From Bacteroidales bacterium (GTDB taxonomy: Bacteria > Bacteroidota > Bacteroidia > Bacteroidales > UBA932): 46,589 nucleotides of DNA. Each line of letters opens with the position of its first letter. Position 1 is the stretch's first letter. A program made the translations under genes and the position numbers. Shown here piece after piece: positions 7,883-14,123 of the stretch. The notes under the pieces are model-generated. The model was given only the letters and a program-made list of their open reading frames with translations. It did no database searches and was not told where the DNA came from. The stretch covers positions 1 through 46,589 of the forward strand of contig JAFTDE010000054.1 of the NCBI GenBank assembly GCA_017454335.1. Reading direction: 5' to 3'.

Positions 7883-8641
7883 ATGCACAGAATAGGCAAT
7901 ATACTGGCCGTGCTGCTGGTCTGCGCCGGCTGCCAGGCCCGGGTCCGGGAGTACCGGGTGGAAGTCGTCCGGGAGTATCCGCACCAGGTATCCTCCTACA
8001 CCCAGGGGCTGTTCTTCCAGGACGGGCAGATGTACGAGAGCACCGGGCAATACGGGGAATCGACTTTCCGCAAGGTGGACCTGGGGACCGGAGTAGCGCT
8101 GCGCAAGCTGGATTTCGGCCGCAAATATTTCCTGGAGGGATCGGTCATGCTGGACGGCAGCCTGTATCTGCTGACCTGGACGAACAAGGTCGCCTTCGTG
8201 TATGACGCCGCCACCCTGGAATACCGGCAGACCTATTCCTACCCGCGCGAGGGCTGGGGCCTGACGACGGACGGCAAGGAACTGATCGCTTCCGACGGAT
8301 CGAACCGGATCTATTTCCTGTCCAAGGACTTCAAACTGCAGCGGACATTGTCCGTGACCCTGAACGGGCGGCCGCTGCGTTACCTGAACGAACTGGAATG
8401 GATCGACGGGAAGATCTGGGCCAATGTCTATACGACGGACATGATCGTGATCATCGATCCCAAGTCCGGGGAAGTGGAAGCACGGATCGACTGCACCGGG
8501 CTGCTGCCGCAGCACCTCCGGGACGCGGACACGGACGTGCTGAACGGCATCGCAGTGAATCCCGCCGACGGACGCATCTACCTGACCGGCAAACGCTGGA
8601 AACGTCTGTACGAAGTCCGGCTCGTCGAGAAAAAGGACTGA
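7883..8641 (+). CDS. Glutaminyl-peptide cyclotransferase (plant-type beta-propeller), lipoprotein
   Basis: A 252-residue predicted lipoprotein of the glutamine cyclotransferase family (five-bladed beta-propeller, as in papaya and bacterial QC), which turns N-terminal Gln into pyroglutamate. The signal peptide ends in VCAGC with the lipid-anchored Cys at 17. Diagnostic segments are SYTQGLFFQDGQMYESTGQYG, LTWTNKVAFVYD, REGWGLTTDGKELIASDGSNRI, NELEWIDGKIWANVYTTD and DVLNGIAVNPADGRIYLTGKRW. The frame stays open further upstream, but the ATG at 7883 was chosen because it follows a promoter and starts the signal peptide. In this phylum many exported proteins have Gln after the signal cleavage site, which fits an envelope-located QC; that link is inferred. 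Confidence 0.85.
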   Translation: MHRIGNILAVLLVCAGCQARVREYRVEVVREYPHQVSSYTQGLFFQDGQMYESTGQYGESTFRKVDLGTGVALRKLDFGRKYFLEGSVMLDGSLYLLTWTNKVAFVYDAATLEYRQTYSYPREGWGLTTDGKELIASDGSNRIYFLSKDFKLQRTLSVTLNGRPLRYLNELEWIDGKIWANVYTTDMIVIIDPKSGEVEARIDCTGLLPQHLRDADTDVLNGIAVNPADGRIYLTGKRWKRLYEVRLVEKKD

Positions 8642-8642
8642 T

Positions 8643-8671
8643 ACCTGCCCACCGGGTTCGCGGGCGCAGGT
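8643..8671. terminator. Imperfect stem-loop after the cyclotransferase gene
   Basis: ACCTGCCC (8643-8650) can pair with GGGCGCAGGT (8662-8671) with a small bulge. It begins 1 nt after the stop codon, so it may stop or stabilise the transcript. There is no T tract, so a standard intrinsic terminator is doubtful. Confidence 0.3.
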
Positions 8672-8681
8672 GCGATACCGG

Positions 8682-8771
8682 GGCATGGAACCGGAACTTC
8701 GAACCGGGACTTGCAACCGGGGCTTGGAGCCGGGACTTGCAACCGGAACTTCGAACCGGGGCATGGAACCG
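8682..8771. repeat. Seven 13-bp tandem units in mirror order
   Basis: Seven consecutive 13-bp units, each ending in CCGG, lie at 8682, 8695, 8708, 8721, 8734, 8747 and 8760 (the last lacks its final G). They are A GGCATGGAACCGG, B AACTTCGAACCGG, C GACTTGCAACCGG and D GGCTTGGAGCCGG, in the order A-B-C-D-C-B-A. The cores of B (TTCGAA) and C (TTGCAA) are palindromic. The last A unit runs into the inverted repeat that follows. Confidence 0.9.
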
Positions 8772-8821
8772 CTCCAGGAATGCTTTCCCGTCAGGGGCTC
8801 TCCCGCATTCCTGGAGCGGTT
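8767..8821. repeat. 17-bp perfect inverted repeat with 21-nt loop
   Basis: AACCGCTCCAGGAATGC (8767-8783) is exactly complementary to 8805-8821. The left arm begins inside the last 13-bp unit. It would form a stable hairpin in either strand, but no T tract follows on either side. Confidence 0.85.
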
Positions 8822-8844
8822 TCCGTGTCCCGGGAGTGCCGTTC

Positions 8845-9092
8845 TGCAGAAAAAACAGCGAAAATTCCGCAAAATCACGTTCCGACAGGCATTTTGCAGA
8901 AAAACCGACGAAAAATCTGCAAAACCATGTTCCGGGAGGGCATTCTGCGGAATAATCGGCAAAAATTCCGCAAAACCATGTTCCGGGAGGGCATTCTGCG
9001 GAATAATCGGCGAAAATTCCGCAAAACCATGTTCCGACAGGCATTTTGCAGAAAAACCGGCGATTATTCCGCAAAATCACGGTCAGGCTGAC
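8845..9092. repeat. Five tandem hairpin modules of 50-51 bp
   Basis: Each module is a 27-nt dyad plus a 23-24-nt linker. Dyads lie at 8845-8871, 8895-8921, 8946-8972, 8997-9023 and 9047-9073. Dyads 3 and 4 pair TGCGGAAT with ATTCCGCA (8 bp). Dyad 2 pairs TGCAGA with TCTGCA, a compensated change at the fourth pair. Dyads 1 and 5 have A opposite C there, which is a G-U pair in minus-strand RNA. The linkers are two near-identical variants (AAACCATGTTCCGGGAGG and AAATCACGTTCCGACAGG types), so this is not a CRISPR array. The right arm of one dyad can also pair with the left arm of the next, giving an alternative fold. Confidence 0.88.
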
Positions 9093-9120
9093 TATTTAGC
9101 AGTCCCACCTCCGCAGGAGT

Positions 9121-9210
9121 AGCGGCTGGGGGCAGTTCCGCAGCGGGAATGCTTGAAACGCGAGAGCGTTTTGTATTGCATTCTCCGCGCGGAACCTGCC
9201 CCCGGCCGCT
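9121..9210. repeat. 90-nt long interrupted hairpin with GAGA tetraloop
   Basis: The outer arms AGCGGCTGGGGGCA and TGCCCCCGGCCGCT pair with one G-T wobble. Inside these come GTTCCGC with GCGGAAC, then GCGGGAATGC with GCATTCTCCGC, then AAACGC and GCGTTT around a GAGA tetraloop (9162-9165). Only short bulges interrupt the stem. The wobble and the GNRA loop suggest an RNA fold, read from the plus strand. The 3' arm overlaps the first of the 26-bp repeats. Confidence 0.8.
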
Positions 9211-9358
9211 TTCAGAGGGAGCTACTTTCGCCGCTTTCAGAAGAATCTACCTTCGGCCGCTTTCAGAGGGAGCTACTTTCGCCGCTTTCAGAAGGGTCCA
9301 CCTTCAGCCGCTTTCAGAAGGGTCCACCTTCGGCCGTTTTCAGGGGTAGTTGCACCCC
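9204..9358. repeat. Six tandem 25-27-bp units, each with a small hairpin
   Basis: Units start at 9204, 9230, 9255, 9281, 9306 and 9332, each as GGCCGCTTTCA (or close) plus a hairpin. Units 4 and 5 pair GAAGG with CCTTC around GTCCA. Units 1 and 3 have GAGGG with CTTTC, still paired through G-U in plus-strand RNA. Unit 6 has GGGGT with ACCCC around AGTTGC, a fully compensated stem. Unit 2 keeps only GAAG/CTTC. A degenerate seventh copy (CAGTTCAGAAGGGTT) follows near 9372. Confidence 0.85.
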
Positions 9359-9381
9359 GGATGACCCCGCGCAGTTCAGAA

Positions 9382-9535
9382 GGGTTTGTAGAAAGTGAAG
9401 CACGCGGACCGGCCTCTCACGGCCCTGTGAGGCATGCCCCTGTGCTCAGACTCGCCATTTCGGCCCTCTGAGCACACGCACCCCCCACAGAATGGCTTCT
9501 GTGGCTTCCTCGCGTGCTTCACTTTTTACAAAACC
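9382..9535. repeat. Cloverleaf-like fold: 25-bp outer stem with three inner hairpins
   Basis: The outer arms at 9382-9406 and 9511-9535 pair over 25 positions with one G-T wobble and one mismatch; the core is GTGAAGCACGCG. Inside lie three separate hairpins. CTCAC/GTGAG (9416-9420, 9427-9431) is extended by GC past a bulge. TGTGCTCAGA/TCTGAGCACA (9441-9450, 9467-9476) is perfect. CCACAGAA/TTCTGTGG (9485-9492, 9497-9504) closes a TGGC loop. The fold is a four-way junction. It does not resemble a tRNA in arm lengths or conserved bases. Confidence 0.82.
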
Positions 9536-9593
9536 GCAAAAGCCCCCTCAGTCCACCCGGCCGGCCCGGCACTCTGTCCGCCCCATCTACGAG

Positions 9594-9619
9594 TCAACCC
9601 CGCATCACTGCGGGGTTGA
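9594..9619. terminator. Perfect 11-bp stem-loop
   Basis: TCAACCCCGCA (9594-9604) pairs with TGCGGGGTTGA (9609-9619) around TCAC. The stem looks like intrinsic terminators of this phylum, but neither strand has a T tract after it. It lies about 85 nt downstream of the minus-strand promoter at 9709-9716, so it could be an early structure of that transcript. Confidence 0.45.
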
Positions 9620-9708
9620 TCGGTTAGTTAGTAGTGTATTACCTTAGAAGGTTAATTATTGTTGGTTAGAATCTCTTAAAAAGAGTAGAGTTGTTTCATT
9701 TCCTGTTG

Positions 9709-9716
9709 CAAAGGTA
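9709..9716 (-). promoter_or_regulatory. Strong -7 promoter element with no protein gene downstream
   Basis: The minus strand reads TACCTTTG followed by CAAC, the classic strong form of the -7 element. A TTGTGG about 22 nt upstream could serve as the -33 element. Transcription would start near 9702 and run left through the structured repeats. The only reading frame at the start is seven codons long (ATG at 9699, stop at 9676, peptide MKQLYSF), which may be chance. The first gene met on that strand is rnpB, 1.9 kb away. Confidence 0.6.
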
Positions 9717-9777
9717 CACATAATTTTTGTATCCACAAGTTTTTTTAAAAAAATTTGCGAAAAAATTGTCCGAGTTT

Positions 9778-10461
9778 TTAAAATTCTTTATTAAGCAGCT
9801 CCGGCCGGAGGAGGCGCGTCCGTTCGAGGGCCTGCTCGTCCTGCCAGGCGCGGATCAGCTTGGGATTGCCGCTCAGCAGCACGTCGGGCACTTTCCAGCC
9901 GTTGTATTCCGCGGGGCGCGTGTAGATGGGCGGGGACAGCAGGCCGTCCTGGAAGCTGTCGCTCAGCGCGGAGGTCTCGTCCGTCAGGGCGCCGGGAATC
10001 AGGCGCACGATGGAGTCGGCCAGCAGGGCCGCCGGAATCTCGCCGCCGCTGACGACGTAGTCGCCTACGGAGATCTCCCGGGTGACGAGGTGTTCGCGGA
10101 TGCGGTGGTCGATGCCCTTGTAGTGTCCGCACAGCAGGATCAGGTTTTCCTTCAGCGAGAGCTGGTTGGAAATGGCCTGGGTCAGCCGTTCCCCGTCGGG
10201 GGAGAGGTAGATGACCTCGTCGTAGTGCCGTTCGGCCTTCAGTTCCTCCATCATCCGGTAGACGGGCTCGACCATCATCACCATGCCGGCGTCTCCGCCG
10301 TAGCTGTAGTCGTCCACGCTGCGGTGGGGGCCGATGCCGTATTTGCGGATGTTGTGCACGTGGATTTCGACGAGGCCTTTCCTGATGGCCCGTCCCACGA
10401 TGGAATGGCTGAGCGGGCTGTCCAGCAGCTCCGGAACGACGGTAAGGATATCTATGCGCAT
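9778..10461 (-). CDS. trmD: tRNA (guanine37-N1)-methyltransferase TrmD
   Basis: A SPOUT-class enzyme that makes m1G37 in tRNAs and so prevents frameshifting. It has 227 residues. Visible motifs are [13 protein letters not shown] at the N-terminus, [13 protein letters not shown] (50-62), LSPDGERL (86-93), the trefoil-knot segment [10 protein letters not shown] (111-120) and GDYVVSGGE (133-141), followed by the C-terminal helical domain with [20 protein letters not shown]. It stands alone here rather than with rpsP-rimM-rplS as in many bacteria. Its 3' end faces the structured repeat region, with an AT-rich stretch but no clear terminator between. Confidence 0.95.
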   Translation of the reverse strand: MRIDILTVVPELLDSPLSHSIVGRAIRKGLVEIHVHNIRKYGIGPHRSVDDYSYGGDAGMVMMVEPVYRMMEELKAERHYDEVIYLSPDGERLTQAISNQLSLKENLILLCGHYKGIDHRIREHLVTREISVGDYVVSGGEIPAALLADSIVRLIPGALTDETSALSDSFQDGLLSPPIYTRPAEYNGWKVPDVLLSGNPKLIRAWQDEQALERTRLLRPELLNKEF

Positions 10462-10480
10462 GATGTGGTGTTTTTCCCTG

Positions 10481-10488
10481 CAAAAATA
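10481..10488 (-). promoter_or_regulatory. -7 promoter element for trmD
   Basis: The minus strand reads TATTTTTG followed by CAGG, 19 nt upstream of the trmD start. It diverges from the promoter at 10510-10517. Confidence 0.6.
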
Positions 10489-10509
10489 CCGTATTTTCCA
10501 CGAAATTGC

Positions 10510-10517
10510 TATATTTG
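10510..10517 (+). promoter_or_regulatory. -7 promoter element for the DUF349-yidC operon
   Basis: TATATTTG matches the consensus and lies 25 nt upstream of the ATG at 10543. An AT-rich leader without a clear Shine-Dalgarno sequence follows, as is common in this phylum. Confidence 0.65.
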
Positions 10518-10542
10518 TCTTTCAACATTAATAAGAAGTATT

Positions 10543-12243
10543 ATGGCCAACCCAACAATTCCTGAAGAAATCATTACTTCAGATGTAGCGACGGAAGAAA
10601 CGCAGGCGACCAGTCTTGTGGACAAGTCCCTGGCCGAACTCTCCGATTTGTTCCAGGAAATCCGGACCAGCGCCGACGCGATGCTCCGGTCCAAGGAGGC
10701 GGAATCCGTCAAGTCCGCGTTTTACAAACTGCTCACCAAGCTCAAAGGGGATTCGCCCGAGGGCCTGGACAACCCCTTCGAGGCCGTGGAGGAGAACTTC
10801 AAGGCCATGTATGCCGATTACAAGAAGGAGCGGGCGGAATTCAACCGCAAGCAGGAAAGTGAACGCGAGGAGAACCTCGTCAAGAAGCTGGCCATCATTG
10901 AAGAACTTAAGACGCTCGTCGAGAACCAGGAGGATGTCAGCGCATCCTTCCCGGCTTTCCGCGAGCTGCAGAACCGCTGGCGCGAGGCGGGTCCCGTCCC
11001 GACGGCCAAGTTCCGCGACGTCAACGATACGTATCAGTTCTATGTCGAGCAGTTCTACGACATGGTCAAGATCAACCGCGACCTGCGGGACCTGGACTTC
11101 AGGAAGAACCTCGAAGCCAAGCAGGCCTTCTGCGAGGCCGCCGAGAAACTCGCCGAGAACGAGGATGTCGTGAACGCCTTCCACGAACTGCAGAAACTGC
11201 ACGAGCAGTGGAAGGAATTCGGCCCGGTCGCCAAGGAGTACCGCGAGGACATCTGGAACCGCTTCAAAGCCGCCACCGCTGTCATCAACAAGAAATACCA
11301 GGCTCACTTCGAGGGGCTGAAGGGCCAGCAGGAAGAGAACCTGAAGGCCAAGACCGCCCTGTGCGAGAAGGTCGAGGAGATCGCCGCCCGCGAGGTCACA
11401 TCCTCCAACGAGTGGAACAGTCTCTCCCGCGAGATCGAGCAGATCCAGGCCGAATGGAAGACCATCGGATTCGCCACCAAGAAGGAGAACCAGAAGATCT
11501 ATGCCCGTTTCCGCGCCGCCTGCGATGCCTTCTACGAGCACAAACGCCTGTTCTATGTCGGCTTCAAGGACAGCATGAACGAGAACTACGAGAAGAAGCT
11601 GGCCATCATCGAGACCGTCGAAAGCCTCAAGGACAGCACCGAGTGGAAGAAGACGACGGACCAGATCATCGCCCTGCAGAAGCAGTGGAAGGAGATCGGC
11701 GCCGTGCCCCGCAAGAAATCCGAGCAGCTGTGGAAGCGTTTCCGTTCCGCCTGCGACGCCTTCTTCGCCGAGCGCGACAAAAACGCCAAGCCGGAGAACG
11801 ACTTCTACGGCAACCTGCGCGCCAAGCGCCGCATCATCGAGGAGATCGCCGCATACCAGCCCGTTGACAGCCAGACGGCCAACGCGGAGGCGATGCGCGA
11901 CTTCAGCGCCCGCTGGCAGGCCATCGGCTTTGTGCCGTTCCGCGAAAAGGACAGCATCAACGCCGCGTTCAAGGAGGCCATGCAGGAGAAATTCCCGCTG
12001 TTCAACCAGCGCGGAGGCGCTTCCGCCGCCAAGGCACCCCGCTCCGGCAAGGACCTGCTGATCGCCAAGTACAACGAACTCCAGCAGGACATCACCACCT
12101 ACGAGAACAACATCGGTTTCTTCTCGGCGTCCAAGAATTCCGCCCCGCTGATCAAGCAGATGGAAGAGCGGATCGAGCACGCCAAGGCTGAACTGAAGGA
12201 ACTGGAAGAGAAGATCCGCACATACGAGGAGGGACAGGCATAG
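10543..12243 (+). CDS. DUF349 repeat protein
   Basis: A 566-residue, charged, helical cytoplasmic protein with at least five DUF349 repeats. Each repeat is recognisable by a W-x2-x-G core: NRWREAGPVP, EQWKEFGPVA, AEWKTIGFAT, KQWKEIGAVP and ARWQAIGFVP, followed by an Arg/Phe-rich helix such as YARFRAACDAFY. The ends look like coiled coil, and the last 60 residues (YNELQQDITTYENNIGFF onward) are a conserved tail in this phylum. The frame is open far upstream, but the ATG at 10543 follows the promoter. DUF349 proteins have no settled function; RNA or ribosome association has been suggested for relatives. It leads an operon with yidC, yggS and an acyltransferase. Confidence 0.83.
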   Translation: MANPTIPEEIITSDVATEETQATSLVDKSLAELSDLFQEIRTSADAMLRSKEAESVKSAFYKLLTKLKGDSPEGLDNPFEAVEENFKAMYADYKKERAEFNRKQESEREENLVKKLAIIEELKTLVENQEDVSASFPAFRELQNRWREAGPVPTAKFRDVNDTYQFYVEQFYDMVKINRDLRDLDFRKNLEAKQAFCEAAEKLAENEDVVNAFHELQKLHEQWKEFGPVAKEYREDIWNRFKAATAVINKKYQAHFEGLKGQQEENLKAKTALCEKVEEIAAREVTSSNEWNSLSREIEQIQAEWKTIGFATKKENQKIYARFRAACDAFYEHKRLFYVGFKDSMNENYEKKLAIIETVESLKDSTEWKKTTDQIIALQKQWKEIGAVPRKKSEQLWKRFRSACDAFFAERDKNAKPENDFYGNLRAKRRIIEEIAAYQPVDSQTANAEAMRDFSARWQAIGFVPFREKDSINAAFKEAMQEKFPLFNQRGGASAAKAPRSGKDLLIAKYNELQQDITTYENNIGFFSASKNSAPLIKQMEERIEHAKAELKELEEKIRTYEEGQA

Positions 12244-12245
12244 AT

Positions 12246-14123
12246 ATGGATAAGAATACGGTCATCGGATTCGTCCTGATTGCGGCGATTCTGTTCGGTT
12301 TCACTTTCATTCAGTCCAGACAAACACGAAAATACGCAGAAGAGCAGGCCGCGATCGCGGCCGAGCAGGCACGCCTTGATTCGGCAGCCCGTGCGGAAGC
12401 CGCCCTGGCCATGCCGGTCGCCGGAGACGGGGAAGAAGCCGCCGAGGCCGGGCAGCCCCTGCCCGTCCGGCAGTCCGTCTACAAGGACTCCCTGCTGGAA
12501 CTCTCGCACGCCGCCGAAGGCAGCATCGTGGCCATCGAGAACGACAAGGTCCGCATCGAACTGAACACCCGCGGCGCCCAGCCGTACGCGGCCCTGGTCA
12601 AGGATTATTACAACTACGACAGCACCGCCCTGTACATCTTCAAGGCGGGCGGCTGCGACTACAACCTGCACGTTTATGCGGGCGAGTACATCAGCACCGC
12701 CGACTTCGTCTTCGACGTCGTCGAGCAGACCCCCTCGTCCGTCACCATGCGCCTGCCCTTTGCCGGCGGCGGCTACATCGAACAGAAGTACACGCTGCGG
12801 GAAGGGGAGTACATGATGGACAACGCCCTGTCCTTCAAGGGGATGGGGAAGCTGATTCCGCGCAACGTCTCGAACTTCGACATCGACTGCAGCATCACCA
12901 TCCCGCGCATGGAGAAGGGCTACAAGAACGAGTCGCAGTACTCCAAGCTGGATTACTATTTCGAAGGGGAGAAGAAGCCCGTCGAGATGGGCCGCGGCCG
13001 CAACGGATCCAAGCGGATCGAGTCCCGGCTGAGCTGGTTCGCCTTCCAGCAGCAGTTCTTCTCCGCCATCATCCGCGCCCCGCAGGGCTTCGCCTCGGGC
13101 CAGCTGGCCATCAATTTTGCCTCGCAGGACGACCCGGAGCGCAATCTGATGACCTGCACGGCCAACATGCGCGCGGACCTGCCGCAGGGTGACACAACCA
13201 TCCCGTTCGAGTTCTACCTGGGCCCGAACCACTACAACACCCTGCACGGATATGACCACAAATTCGAGAAGATCATCCCGCTGGGCGGCTGGCTGGTCGG
13301 CTGGTTCACCCGCTTCGTGATCATCCCGCTGTTCAACTGGCTGCACCGCTTCATCTCCAACTTCGGCATCATCATCCTGCTGATGACCCTCATCATCAAG
13401 ATCGTGGTGTTCCCCCTCACCTACAAGTCCTTCGCCTCGTCGGCCAAGATGGCCGCCCTGCGTCCGGAGATCGAGAAGATCAACGCCAAGTATCCCAAGC
13501 AGGAAGATGCGCTGAAGAAACAGCAGGCGACGATGGACCTGTACAAACGGGCCGGCGCCTCCATGACGGGCGGCTGCCTGCCGACGCTGCTGACCTTCCC
13601 GATCCTGTGGGCGATGTTCCGCTTCTTCCCGGCCTCCATCGAGCTGCGCCAGCAGGGATTCCTGTGGGCGAGCGACCTGAGTACCTATGACAGCATCGTG
13701 GACTTCGGTACGCGCGTCCCGCTGCTGGGAGACCACCTGTCGCTGTTCGCCCTGCTGATGGCGGTCACGATGTGGCTGTACAGCAAGATGACGATGGCCA
13801 GCCAGCCTGCATCCGCGAACGACCCGAATGCGGCCAGCATGCGCTTCATGAGCGTGTGGATGATGCCGATCATGATGTTCTTCATCTGCAACAACCTCTC
13901 CGCCGGTCTGAGCTACTACTACCTGCTCTCCCAGCTGATCAGCATGCTGCAGGTCTGGATCATCCGCAAGTTCGTCGTGGATCCGGAGAAGATCCTCGCG
14001 AAGGTGCGCGCCTCGGAAGGCAAGCCCCTCCCGAAGTCCAAATGGCAGCAGCGTCTGGAAGAAGCCCAGCGCATGCAACAGCAGCAGCTGCGCGAGCAGC
14101 AGAAGAAAGGCGGACGGAGATGA
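12246..14123 (+). CDS. yidC: Membrane protein insertase YidC
   Basis: Inserts and folds inner-membrane proteins alone or with SecYEG. The 625 residues have the Gram-negative layout. An N-terminal anchor (VIGFVLIAAILFGFTFIQSR, about 6-25) is followed by a coiled linker, a large periplasmic beta-sandwich (about 90-340), and the conserved membrane core from about 355. The core includes NFGIIILLMTLIIKIVVFPLTYKS, then KQQATMDLYKRAG, GGCLPTLLTFPILWAMFRFFP and NNLSAGLSYYYLLSQ. The tail is rich in Gln and basic residues (MQQQQLREQQKKGGRR), fitting ribosome contact. It starts 2 nt after the DUF349 gene and overlaps yggS by 4 nt. Confidence 0.96.
   Translation: MDKNTVIGFVLIAAILFGFTFIQSRQTRKYAEEQAAIAAEQARLDSAARAEAALAMPVAGDGEEAAEAGQPLPVRQSVYKDSLLELSHAAEGSIVAIENDKVRIELNTRGAQPYAALVKDYYNYDSTALYIFKAGGCDYNLHVYAGEYISTADFVFDVVEQTPSSVTMRLPFAGGGYIEQKYTLREGEYMMDNALSFKGMGKLIPRNVSNFDIDCSITIPRMEKGYKNESQYSKLDYYFEGEKKPVEMGRGRNGSKRIESRLSWFAFQQQFFSAIIRAPQGFASGQLAINFASQDDPERNLMTCTANMRADLPQGDTTIPFEFYLGPNHYNTLHGYDHKFEKIIPLGGWLVGWFTRFVIIPLFNWLHRFISNFGIIILLMTLIIKIVVFPLTYKSFASSAKMAALRPEIEKINAKYPKQEDALKKQQATMDLYKRAGASMTGGCLPTLLTFPILWAMFRFFPASIELRQQGFLWASDLSTYDSIVDFGTRVPLLGDHLSLFALLMAVTMWLYSKMTMASQPASANDPNAASMRFMSVWMMPIMMFFICNNLSAGLSYYYLLSQLISMLQVWIIRKFVVDPEKILAKVRASEGKPLPKSKWQQRLEEAQRMQQQQLREQQKKGGRR

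Larger units (their letters stand above)
8642..9720. repeat. Gene-free 1.1-kb mosaic of structured repeats
   Basis: No credible protein gene is found here. The frames that stay open do so on both strands at once and merely read through repeats whose periods (13, 51, 26) are not those of known protein families. The block joins at least six distinct structured elements, listed separately: 13-bp units, a 17-bp inverted repeat, five 51-bp hairpin modules, a 90-nt hairpin, six 25-27-bp units, a cloverleaf-like fold and an 11-bp hairpin. Left of it lies the cyclotransferase gene (+), right of it trmD (-). The stretches 9093-9120 and 9536-9593 show nothing beyond GC-rich sequence, and 9620-9705 is AT-rich with small dyads only. 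Confidence 0.8.

Noticed and set aside
8845-9092. CRISPR array (27-nt palindromic repeat with 23-24-nt spacers)
   Set aside because: The 'spacers' are two near-identical sequences rather than unique ones, the 'repeats' vary, and there is no cas gene.
8670-9122. Open frames on both strands through the repeats, with repeated peptides
   Set aside because: They are open on both strands because the sequence is made of inverted repeats with a 51-bp (17-codon) period. There is no start signal, signal peptide or known domain.
9149-9398. Open frames over the 26-bp repeats on the plus strand
   Set aside because: Two different frames are open, unit lengths vary between 25 and 27 so the frame is not kept, and the elements fold as hairpins.
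9382-9535. tRNA or tRNA-like gene
   Set aside because: The arm lengths (25, 5, 10 and 8 bp) and loops do not fit, there is no T-loop TTC motif, and no CCA-end context.
9594-9699. Leader-peptide attenuator (MKQLYSF frame followed by a GC hairpin) on the minus strand
   Set aside because: No T tract follows the hairpin and no biosynthetic gene lies downstream, so a chance seven-codon frame is simpler.
9721-9790. Replication origin (GTATCCACA at 9729-9737 resembles a DnaA box, next to AT-rich sequence)
   Set aside because: Only one box with a mismatch, and the AT-rich part is explained by the promoter and the trmD 3' flank. No dnaA, dnaN or other origin gene is near.
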